Assembly (NCBI GenBank): GCA_937890875.1
Contig: CALAEB010000430.1
Span: 1-10,469, forward strand
Direction of reading: 5' to 3'
DNA from: an uncultured Anaerolineaceae bacterium
GTDB lineage: Bacteria; Chloroflexota; Anaerolineae; Anaerolineales; Anaerolineaceae
DNA length: 10,469 nt
Notes under the pieces: model-generated
What the model saw: only the letters and a program-made list of their open reading frames with translations
The model's database searches: none
What the model was told of the DNA's origin: nothing
Shown: positions 1 through 5,868 of the stretch, piece by piece
Position numbering within the stretch: the stretch's first letter is position 1
How the letters are laid out: each line of letters begins with the position of its first letter
Translations under genes and position numbers: made by a program

Positions 1-3
1 TAG

Positions 4-834
4 GGCTATATCGATGACGCCGGCAGCGAAGATCTCTTCGTTGACCTGGATTTCAGCAAAATTCCGAATTTTGAAAATGTATTGATCACTCCTTCCGTCT
101 ATGCGGAAAAATTTGTCCCCTATCGCGGCACCACGGTCGTGTTGGCTTACGACTCCGAAAGACTGCCGGAACCGCCGAAGGACTGGGACGAACTGGAGGC
201 CTATGTTGCAGCGAATCCCGGAAGATTTGCCTATAACTCGCCCAGCACCGGCGGCGCCGGCAGCGGTTTTGTCCGCACCGCGCTGTATAAATTCCTGCCG
301 GAAGAATCCTACATGTCCAACGATCCGAAATGGGCCGAACAATATGATCAGGGTTTCGAATTGCTGGCCAGAATTCACCCGAACCTGTACAAATCCGGCG
401 GAAAAGTTGTCTATCCCAACAAAAATCAGGGAACGCTTGATCTGCTGATCAACAAGGAAGTTGACCTCATCCCGGCATGGGCTGACCAGACACTCACCAA
501 CATCGCCAGCGGCACGCTGCCTGCCACGACCAAAATGTATCAGCTGGAAGATTATGCTCTGGGCGGAACCGATGTCGTTCTGGCCGTTCCTTCCATCGGT
601 GTTGGCGCAGATGCTGCTTACGACTTCATCAATTACGTCATCAGCCCCGAAGGGCAGAAGAAATGCCTCGAACTGATGTTCGCGATTCCGGTGATCGATG
701 TTGCTTCAATCGACTCCGACGCCGCTGTGATGATTGAAGGACTGGATCTTTCCAGCTTTGAAGTGTTCTCCGTCGGCAGCCTTGGCGACGAGATCAACAA
801 ACGCTGGGACAGCGATATTGCCACGCTGAACTAA
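4..834 (+). CDS. ABC transporter extracellular solute-binding protein (3' part)
   Basis: The visible 276 residues are the C-terminal part of a periplasmic or lipid-anchored solute-binding protein of the polyamine/iron/thiamine-like class, which captures a substrate outside the cell and passes it to a membrane permease. Typical family stretches are seen: a DWDEL-type motif after the first lobe, NPGRFAYNSPSTGG, then VVYPNKNQGTLDLL and IPAWADQTL in the hinge and second lobe, and a C-terminal FINYVISPEGQKK helix. The signal peptide and first lobe lie upstream of the window. The gene is followed by a hairpin and then by the permease gene on the same strand, so both probably serve one importer; the substrate cannot be told from sequence. 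Oddly, the in-frame codon at 1-3 is TAG, so the frame is either broken there or the sequence edge is unreliable. Homology-like sequence upstream of the TTG at 82 argues against that TTG being the real start. Confidence 0.85.
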   Translation, partial: GYIDDAGSEDLFVDLDFSKIPNFENVLITPSVYAEKFVPYRGTTVVLAYDSERLPEPPKDWDELEAYVAANPGRFAYNSPSTGGAGSGFVRTALYKFLPEESYMSNDPKWAEQYDQGFELLARIHPNLYKSGGKVVYPNKNQGTLDLLINKEVDLIPAWADQTLTNIASGTLPATTKMYQLEDYALGGTDVVLAVPSIGVGADAAYDFINYVISPEGQKKCLELMFAIPVIDVASIDSDAAVMIEGLDLSSFEVFSVGSLGDEINKRWDSDIATLN

Positions 835-850
835 TCAATGGGCCATTGAA

Positions 851-905
851 CCGGGCTCGGCTCCTCTGTTTTTCCGGAAGAGGAAATGTGGAGGAGCCGG
901 CCTGG
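851..905 (+). promoter_or_regulatory. Intergenic mRNA hairpin between binding-protein and permease genes
   Basis: Bases 851-866 pair with 891-905: nine perfect pairs (CGGCTCCTC with GAGGAGCCG), one bulged T, then six more pairs including one G-T wobble. The 24-base loop contains a smaller TTTCC/GGAAA hairpin. No T-run follows, so it is not a classical intrinsic terminator. Hairpins after binding-protein genes are known, as in malE-malF, to protect the upstream message and keep permease levels low; that role is inferred here from position. Confidence 0.65.
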
Positions 906-928
906 ATTTGGAACAAGGGATATCAATT

Positions 929-1783
929 ATGGGAAAAAACTCCTGGAAGAAATATTTGTTTATCACGGCGATGCTGCTGCCGTCGCTGCTGATATCTCTG
1001 GGAATATTGGTTTATCCCTTGCTGAATACGGTCATTCAAAGTTTCAAAGATCCGGACACCGGCGCTTTTACGCTGGGAAACTACCTCTATCTTTTTACGG
1101 ACAAAATCTCGAGCGCCAGCATTCGTTATACGTTTATGATCACGGTGATCACAGTCGTAATCGCGATTGTCATCTCATATATTCTGGCGATTTATCTGCG
1201 GTTCACCGACAATCGGATCAGCCGGCTGATCGGAAACATTTACCTGTTGCCGCGGTTCATCCCGAGCCTGGTCGCGGTTTACGCGATGATCACCATCGTC
1301 CGCGATTCCGGCCTGCTCAACCGGATTTCGCTGCTGTTCGGGATGGATTTCAAACCCGGCCTGCTGTACAATGCCAAGGGGATCATCCTGATGAATATCT
1401 GGTTCAATATCGGTTTCGCGACTATGATCCTCGCTTCTTCGCTTTCCGCCATCCCTGATTCAATCATTGAGAGCGCCCGCGACATCGGCGCAAACCGGCT
1501 GCGCGTGTTCTTCTCCATGATCCTTCCGCTTTCCGTCAAGGATGTCATGATTGCCATGACCTTCATTTTCATGAGCAATATCAGTTCCTTCACCACCCCT
1601 TACCTGATCGGGCCCAATCATCCGATGATGCTGGGGGTTTACCTGCGCCGCCTTTTCTCTTCCTATCATGAGTACGAATTGGCCGCGGCGACCTCTGTTG
1701 TGATCTTCCTCTTTTCTTCCGCTTCGGCTGTGGTTTATCTGTATACCAACCTGAAGGAACACGCCTGGGAATCCCGCGGATAA
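929..1783 (+). CDS. ABC transporter inner-membrane permease (BPD_transp_1 family)
   Basis: A 284-residue polytopic membrane protein forming part of the transmembrane channel of an ABC importer. The first helix lies around residues 10-33, with further hydrophobic segments near 68-91, 108-125, 151-172, 203-222 and 252-271. The cytoplasmic EAA loop that docks to the ATPase is at 181-200, reading ESARDIGANRLRVFFSMILP, with the family's conserved glycine and the closing LP. The ATG at 929 is preferred over the in-frame TTG at 908 because AAGGGA (915-920) sits eight bases before it and the product then starts with a normal basic tail and first helix. It follows the binding-protein gene after a hairpin. 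These importers normally use two permeases and an ATPase; neither a second permease nor an ATPase follows, so the partners must be upstream, elsewhere, or absent. Confidence 0.9.
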   Translation: MGKNSWKKYLFITAMLLPSLLISLGILVYPLLNTVIQSFKDPDTGAFTLGNYLYLFTDKISSASIRYTFMITVITVVIAIVISYILAIYLRFTDNRISRLIGNIYLLPRFIPSLVAVYAMITIVRDSGLLNRISLLFGMDFKPGLLYNAKGIILMNIWFNIGFATMILASSLSAIPDSIIESARDIGANRLRVFFSMILPLSVKDVMIAMTFIFMSNISSFTTPYLIGPNHPMMLGVYLRRLFSSYHEYELAAATSVVIFLFSSASAVVYLYTNLKEHAWESRG

Positions 1784-2103
1784 CGCTCCCGTTTACGGAA
1801 TCAAATCAATGTAGATACGCAATACCGAATGCTCCTGAAAGAGAGACATCCACGCTCGTTCCCATGCAGATCGCAGTGGCTCCCAATCGACCAGCCCGCC
1901 CGGTTCCCCGCGGAAATTGCGGTATCTTTTCTTTGGGAGGTCGGACATCCGTTTCCAGTCTGTCCGTGCCCTGTTTTTATGTTTGCAGCGCGTTTCATGA
2001 TCGACAAAGGCGTCAGCGGAACGAATGCCGAAGAGATAAATTTATTGTTCTGTTTTCTGCGCGAAAAATTCTGGCGTTTGATGACACTGTCGGGAAAAAA
2101 CTT
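1784..2103. other. About 320 bases with no supported gene, between convergent genes
   Basis: Short open frames occur on both strands, but their products look random (many Arg, Cys and Ser, no recognisable domain) and none has a convincing ribosome binding site. The stretch lies just where a second permease gene would be expected. The only termination-like element is a weak six-pair hairpin, CGGACA at 1942-1947 with TGTCCG at 1961-1966, with TTTTT a few bases later, which might end the permease transcript. A 10-base A/T palindrome sits at 2036-2045. It could be decayed coding sequence, but I cannot show that. Confidence 0.5.
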
Positions 2104-2469
2104 TCAGGCTTTTAATTGCTTACTGTGTGCGAACCAGATTCCGCCGCTCAGCAGCACGAGCAGCAAGCACACGCCCAAAACGTTGACGGTAATCTTCTTT
2201 TGTATGCCGAGATTCACAGCCCGTTCTTCTTCAAACATGGTTCGCATCTCTTCTTCAGTATATTCATATCCGACTTTCTGACCGTCTTCCCATTTCGCGA
2301 AACGCTCCCGATAATCGGACATTGCCTGCGGATAAGTGCTGTTGGTTGGATTAATCAGGAAAATCGCTGCTGTCAATGCAACGGCAATACTGATCAGAAA
2401 GACCACGGCGGTGATGGCAGAAATAACGATTAAGTAAGTTTTACGGGCATTGGTTGTTTCGTTTGTCAT
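2104..2469 (-). CDS. Small two-helix membrane protein of unknown function
   Basis: I do not recognise a family. The 121-residue product has a short polar N-terminus with RK at 9-10, a long hydrophobic helix at about 12-39, a charged central part at about 42-92 rich in Glu, Arg and Lys (including EYTEEEMRTMFEEERAV), a second hydrophobic helix at about 95-114, and a short basic tail. By the positive-inside rule both ends are likely cytoplasmic with the acidic segment outside; this is inference. The ATG at 2469 is chosen over the in-frame ATG at 2502 because AAAGGA lies seven bases upstream of it on the minus strand and translation then starts close to the first helix. The gene converges with the permease gene, so it does not belong to that operon. 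The regular hydrophobic pattern and good ribosome binding site make it a real gene; function is unknown. Confidence 0.75.
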   Translation of the reverse strand: MTNETTNARKTYLIVISAITAVVFLISIAVALTAAIFLINPTNSTYPQAMSDYRERFAKWEDGQKVGYEYTEEEMRTMFEEERAVNLGIQKKITVNVLGVCLLLVLLSGGIWFAHSKQLKA

Positions 2470-2653
2470 TCGGATTTCCTTTCCTCTGATCCTGCCGATC
2501 ATCTTTAGTGATATGCCCGGCAGCAGCTTTGCTGACAGATTTTATGATTTCGTTCGTCGGAATGGCCGAATAGTTGCCGGCGGCAGCTTCGTTACCGATG
2601 GCGATACCGCTGTTACCGTGGCCGGTGACGGTGATCACAAAAGTTTTCCACAT
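2441..2653 (-). CDS. Doubtful 70-codon ORF, Gly/Ala-rich start
   Basis: The frame starts at an ATG directly abutting GGAGG (zero spacing, poor for initiation) and runs 29 bases into the start of the two-helix membrane protein gene. Its first 45 or so codons are mostly G- or C-ending and encode a small-residue-rich stretch (ITVTGHGNSGIAIGNEAAAG), whereas the end is polar and low-quality (RKGNPNDKRNN). No family is recognised. It could be a real small peptide gene, the remnant of a longer one, or chance. Confidence 0.22.
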   Translation of the reverse strand: MWKTFVITVTGHGNSGIAIGNEAAAGNYSAIPTNEIIKSVSKAAAGHITKDDRQDQRKGNPNDKRNNQCP

Positions 2654-2855
2654 CCTCCATTCTAAAGAATTGAAGTAAATTCCTTACGCAATTAAGGTAA
2701 AAAAGGAGAAAAAACATTGTAAATACAAATTAAATGCGAAAAAATAAGTGATTCCTGAACAATATGACGTATTTTGTCCGCAAGCTGTTAATGGGAATAA
2801 ATTGCGTCGCTTCTCTGTTTTTCATGTTTCGGGCTGCCGGCTGAAACGGGTTTTC
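2654..2855. other. A/T-rich gene-free spacer ahead of the tRNA promoter
   Basis: Apart from the doubtful ORF ending its 5' side at 2653, nothing coding is seen. The stretch has long A runs around 2699-2716 and a small CCTTA/TAAGG inverted repeat near 2683-2698. A hairpin at 2826-2832/2841-2847 (GTTTCGG with GGCTGAAAC context) is followed by GGGTTTTC, just upstream of the -35 box. On the minus strand a TAGAAT lies a few bases upstream of 2653, without a good -35. Confidence 0.4.
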
Positions 2856-2885
2856 TTGACGATTTATGCAGGTTGAGAGTATACT
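2856..2885 (+). promoter_or_regulatory. Sigma-70-type promoter for the tRNA-Pro unit
   Basis: TTGACG at 2856-2861 and TATACT at 2880-2885 are separated by 18 bases. Each differs by one base from the TTGACA/TATAAT consensus. Transcription would start near 2892, about seven bases before the tRNA 5' end, as expected for a short pre-tRNA leader. It likely drives the tRNA and the two downstream genes. Confidence 0.8.
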
Positions 2886-2898
2886 CTTATTGCTTTTT

Positions 2899-2971
2899 CG
2901 GGGTGTAGCGCAGTTGGTAGCGCACCGCGTTTGGGACGCGGGGGCCCGCGGTTCGAGTCCGCGCACCCCGA
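2899..2971 (+). tRNA. tRNA-Pro (anticodon UGG)
   Basis: A full 73-base cloverleaf can be folded by eye: acceptor CGGGGTG with CACCCCG, D-arm GCGC/GCGC around AGTTGGTA, anticodon arm CCGCG/CGCGG with loop TTTGGGA (anticodon TGG), a five-base variable loop, and T-arm CGCGG/CCGCG around TTCGAGT. The unusual C1-G72 pair and A73 are established identity features of bacterial tRNA-Pro. CCA is not encoded; ACATAAA follows the discriminator, so CCA must be added after processing. It has its own strong promoter and no terminator before the next gene. Confidence 0.97.
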
Positions 2972-2980
2972 CATAAAAAA

Positions 2981-3709
2981 ATGGAACAATTACTTTCGCT
3001 TATTCTCCCTGCATACAACGAAGAGGCGCGTCTTCCGGAATGTATGAAAAAGGTGGCGGGCTTTGTTGCCGCGCAGGATTTTCCAATGGAAGTGCTGATT
3101 ATTGAAAACGGCAGCAAGGACAGAACCTGGGATCTGGCGGAAGCGTTTGCCGGCGAATATCCCTGGCTGCGTGCGTTCCGTGAGGAGAAATCGGGAAAAG
3201 GGCGGGCTGTCCGGCGCGGGATGCTGGAAGCCAGGGGGAAGTACCGTTTTTTCGCGGACGTCGACTTTTCAATGCCGATTGAAGAAATTTCAAATTTCTT
3301 GCCGCCGGTTTTATCCGGTTATGACATTGCGATCGGTTCGCGCGAAGCGAAAGGCGCAGTCCGTTATAATGAGCCGGCCTTCCGGCACTTTACCGGCAGG
3401 GTTTTTAACTGGGTCGTGCGCACGCTGGCAGTGCATGGCGTACAGGATACACAATGCGGTTTTAAATCTTTCAGCGCGGAGGCTGCCGAAAAACTGTTTT
3501 CCATGCAGTTAATTGACGGCTGGGCCTTTGATGCGGAGGTTTTGTTTCTGGCGCAGCATTTTGATTACCAGATCGTTGAAGTTCCGGTGCGCTGGTATTA
3601 TGACGATCACAGCAAAATTAATGTTTTTAAAGATTCGTGGAATATGATCCGGGAATTGCTCCAGATTCGAAAAAATTACGATTCGGGGAAATATTCAACT
3701 GAAAAATGA
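2981..3709 (+). CDS. Family 2 glycosyltransferase, dolichyl-phosphate glucosyltransferase-like
   Basis: A 242-residue soluble GT-A fold enzyme that probably transfers a sugar from a nucleotide sugar to a polyprenyl phosphate at the cytoplasmic membrane. The N-terminal LSLILPAYNEEARLP (5-19) is the nucleotide-binding entry of GT2, ENGSKDRT lies at 42-49, and the metal-binding DxD is D93-V-D95 in FADVDFSMP. TQCGFK at 157-162 and the W-Y-Y-D-D-H stretch near 205-210 match the ALG5/DPM1-like group. There are no transmembrane helices, unlike GtrB. The start is fixed by the domain beginning almost at residue 5. It is odd that the ATG lies only nine bases after the tRNA with no Shine-Dalgarno sequence. 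The stop overlaps the rnhB start (ATGA). The GtrA-family protein at 8132-8524 could be a functional partner, but it is in another operon. Confidence 0.9.
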   Translation: MEQLLSLILPAYNEEARLPECMKKVAGFVAAQDFPMEVLIIENGSKDRTWDLAEAFAGEYPWLRAFREEKSGKGRAVRRGMLEARGKYRFFADVDFSMPIEEISNFLPPVLSGYDIAIGSREAKGAVRYNEPAFRHFTGRVFNWVVRTLAVHGVQDTQCGFKSFSAEAAEKLFSMQLIDGWAFDAEVLFLAQHFDYQIVEVPVRWYYDDHSKINVFKDSWNMIRELLQIRKNYDSGKYSTEK

Positions 3710-4341
3710 TTGAAAAGCCGTCTTTGAATATTGAAAAAGCCTTGTGGGAACAAGGTTTTTTTTATATCGCCGGAATCGATGAGGCTGGCAGAGGCGCCTG
3801 GGCGGGGCCGGTGACTGCGGGCGCGGCCATCCTGCCGGTGGATGACGAATTGCTGATTTTTTTGGACGGCGTCCGTGACAGCAAGCAAATGACGTCCGCT
3901 GAACGGGAACAAATGGCGCTGCTGATTATGGAGAGTGCGGTTTGCTGGGCTGTGGGATCGGCGGACAATCATGAGATTGACCGGATCGGCATCCTTCCGG
4001 CTACCCGGTTGGCGATGGAAAGGGCCATCAGCGGCCTTTCCGTTACGCCGGACTATTTGCTGATCGATTATGTCTTTTTGCCGCGGGTGATGCTTCCGCA
4101 GAAGTCGATGCCGAAAGGGGACATTCATTCCCTCAGCATTGCGGCGGCTTCCATCCTGGCGAAAGGCTCACGGGACCGCTGGATGACGGAAGTCGCGGCA
4201 GTTGATTTTCCGCAATATGGATTTGAGAAGCACAAAGGGTATGGCACGCAGCTTCATCAGGATTGTTTAGCGACGTTCGGACCCTGCGCGCTCCACCGGC
4301 AATCGTTCAAACCTGTCGGGGGCGAACGGACGCTGTTTTGA
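3706..4341 (+). CDS. rnhB: Ribonuclease HII
   Basis: RNase HII cuts the RNA strand of RNA-DNA hybrids and nicks at single ribonucleotides misincorporated in DNA, starting ribonucleotide excision repair in the cytoplasm. The 211-residue length is typical. The signature IAGIDEAGRGAWAGPV (21-36) supplies the first two catalytic acids, D25 and E26, and the GRG that recognises the ribonucleotide 2'-OH. The third acid is D121 in LLIDYVF and the fourth is likely D139 in MPKGDIHSLSIAAASILAK. The C-terminal HKGYGT (176-181) and HRQSF (197-201) are also family features. The start codon overlaps the glycosyltransferase stop by four bases (ATGA) and has no clear ribosome binding site of its own, so translation is probably coupled. 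A symmetric terminator follows 15 bases after the stop. Confidence 0.97.
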   Translation: MIEKPSLNIEKALWEQGFFYIAGIDEAGRGAWAGPVTAGAAILPVDDELLIFLDGVRDSKQMTSAEREQMALLIMESAVCWAVGSADNHEIDRIGILPATRLAMERAISGLSVTPDYLLIDYVFLPRVMLPQKSMPKGDIHSLSIAAASILAKGSRDRWMTEVAAVDFPQYGFEKHKGYGTQLHQDCLATFGPCALHRQSFKPVGGERTLF

Positions 4342-4355
4342 CGGCCGATGCGGAG

Positions 4356-4406
4356 AAAATAAAAATCCGGATGCGTTTCCCGATGGCACGCCCGGATTTT
4401 TATTTT
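4356..4406. terminator. Bidirectional intrinsic terminator between rnhB and glgC
   Basis: Perfect 15-base inverted repeat: AAAATAAAAATCCGG at 4356-4370 and its complement at 4392-4406, with a 21-base loop that can extend the stem by GCG/CGC. The T-rich arm gives a T-run on either strand, so it can end rnhB transcripts rightward and glgC transcripts leftward. Confidence 0.9.
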
Positions 4407-4416
4407 CAGTTTTCAT

Positions 4417-4439
4417 TTCGCTGCCGAATGAACAGCGAA
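4417..4439. repeat. Small hairpin just after the glgC stop
   Basis: TTCGCTG at 4417-4423 pairs with CAGCGAA at 4433-4439 over a nine-base loop. It lies nine bases beyond the glgC stop and before the larger terminator. No T-run follows on either strand, so it may shape the glgC message end rather than terminate it. Confidence 0.5.
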
Positions 4440-4447
4440 GATCAGGA

Positions 4448-5725
4448 TCAGGGTTCGATCACGGTACCGGATTTGATCACGGTGTTTTTCGGAATGATCA
4501 CAATTCCATCCCGGACGTAATACTTTTTGACCGGATCCGGATCGTCCATCTCCGTGTCATCCGGAAACGGCCGGATGATGACATTGTCCCCGATGCGCGC
4601 GTTTTTATCGATAATGGATTTTTCGATTTTACAATCATTTCCGATGCCGAGCTGGACATTAAAATATTTTGAGTCAGTCGCGCTTTTTGAATAAACATCA
4701 TCATCAACGCCCATCAGAATCGAATCTTTGATTTCCGTTCCGCTGCCGATAGTGCTGCGCAAACCGATGATGGAGTGTTCAATTTTGGAGGCTTTGATTT
4801 TGCAGCCTTTTGAGACGAGCGCGTGCTTGATCAGCGTGTTTTCGATGACGGTCGTCGGCATCGTGTGATTATAGGTATAAATTGGATTATGCGGATCGTA
4901 GAAATTGAAGTCCGGCGATTCTTCGGTTAAACGGAGATTGGTATCGTAAAAAGAACGGATCGTTCCGATATCTTCCCAGTAATCATTGAAAATCCAGCCA
5001 TAAACGTCATAATGGTCGATCGCGTAAGGAATCACGTGCTTTCCGAAATCGGGATAATCCAGCGAATTCAGGAGCCCGACGAGCAGATCTTTGTTGAATA
5101 AATAGATGCCCATCGATCCCAGGTAGGGCTTGTCTTCATCCTCCAGACTGATCAGTTCATTCAGGATTTCCGGATCCTTCGGCTTTTCCTTAAAATCAGT
5201 AATTTTTTCATCCGTGTTGCGCTTCAGAATCCCGAAACGGTGCGCCTCGCATTTACGGACAGGCTGGGTGGCCACAGTGACATCGGCATTGTGGTCGATA
5301 TGGAATTGCAGCATTTCATCATAGTTACAGCGATACAGATGATCGCCTGAGAGAATCAGGATGTAATCGGTCCGGGCGGAGATGATTTCGCTTAGCTGTT
5401 TACGGACCGCGTCTGCCGTTCCCTGGTACCAGTCGTTATTATCTGTTCTTTGCTCAGCTGCCCAGATCTGGACCCAACCGGAATGAAATGTATCAAAATG
5501 ATAAGTGCCTGAAATATGCCGGTGTAAGGATACGGAATTGAACTGGGTCAGCACAGCAATTTTGAATATGCCTGAGTTAATACAATTGCTGATCGGAATG
5601 TCGATCAGTCGGTACTGGCCTGCGATCGGGACAGCCGGTTTGGATCGCATTTGTGTCAGCGGGAATAAACGGGTTCCCCTGCCGCCGCCGAGGATTACTG
5701 CTAATACTTCGTCTAAAGGCAACAC
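4448..5725 (-). CDS. glgC: Glucose-1-phosphate adenylyltransferase (ADP-glucose pyrophosphorylase)
   Basis: The enzyme makes ADP-glucose from glucose 1-phosphate and ATP, the committed step of bacterial glycogen synthesis in the cytoplasm. The 425-residue product has the N-terminal nucleotidyltransferase signature ILGGGRGTRLFPLTQMRSKPAV within 11-32, SNCINSG at 46-52, WYQGTADAVR at 99-108, LSGDHLYRCNYDEML at 125-139, FKEKPK at 178-183 and GSMGIYLFN at 203-211. The left-handed beta-helix of hexapeptide repeats fills the C-terminus from about 290. The sequence style (SNCINSG, LTQFNS, HRHI) is of the plant/cyanobacterial type rather than the enterobacterial one. The start is GTG at 5725, supported by AGGAGG seven bases upstream; the ORF begins just before the conserved fold. 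It lies 143 bases downstream of comEC on the same strand, with its own candidate promoter. No other glycogen gene is in view. Confidence 0.96.
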   Translation of the reverse strand: MLPLDEVLAVILGGGRGTRLFPLTQMRSKPAVPIAGQYRLIDIPISNCINSGIFKIAVLTQFNSVSLHRHISGTYHFDTFHSGWVQIWAAEQRTDNNDWYQGTADAVRKQLSEIISARTDYILILSGDHLYRCNYDEMLQFHIDHNADVTVATQPVRKCEAHRFGILKRNTDEKITDFKEKPKDPEILNELISLEDEDKPYLGSMGIYLFNKDLLVGLLNSLDYPDFGKHVIPYAIDHYDVYGWIFNDYWEDIGTIRSFYDTNLRLTEESPDFNFYDPHNPIYTYNHTMPTTVIENTLIKHALVSKGCKIKASKIEHSIIGLRSTIGSGTEIKDSILMGVDDDVYSKSATDSKYFNVQLGIGNDCKIEKSIIDKNARIGDNVIIRPFPDDTEMDDPDPVKKYYVRDGIVIIPKNTVIKSGTVIEP

Positions 5726-5765
5726 GATTTCTCCTCCTGAAAAATAGCATCACGAACCTGATACG

Positions 5766-5778
5766 TTGATTCTATCAA
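5766..5778 (-). promoter_or_regulatory. Candidate extended -10 promoter with palindrome for glgC
   Basis: On the minus strand TGATAGAAT is an extended -10 (TGn plus TAGAAT, at 5774-5769). There is no good -35, as is common for extended -10 promoters. Transcription would start near 5762, giving a leader of about 37 bases to the GTG. The box is embedded in the perfect inverted repeat TTGAT-TCT-ATCAA (5766-5778), which could be a regulator site. Confidence 0.4.
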
Positions 5779-5868
5779 AGAAATAGCAACCCGGGCTGGC
5801 TTGCTGAACGTCAAATATCATCTTTCTTTCAGCCGGAAAGCATTTTCTGCCTGACGGTCGGAAATCAT

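Noticed and set aside
82..84. TTG as the start of the binding-protein gene
   Set aside because: The sequence from 4 to 81 already reads as binding-protein-like, no ribosome site precedes the TTG, and a start here would remove the signal peptide and first lobe.
1829..2281. Plus-strand 150-codon open frame after the permease
   Set aside because: Its second half is antisense to the membrane protein gene, its first half has no recognisable pattern, and no ribosome site is seen.
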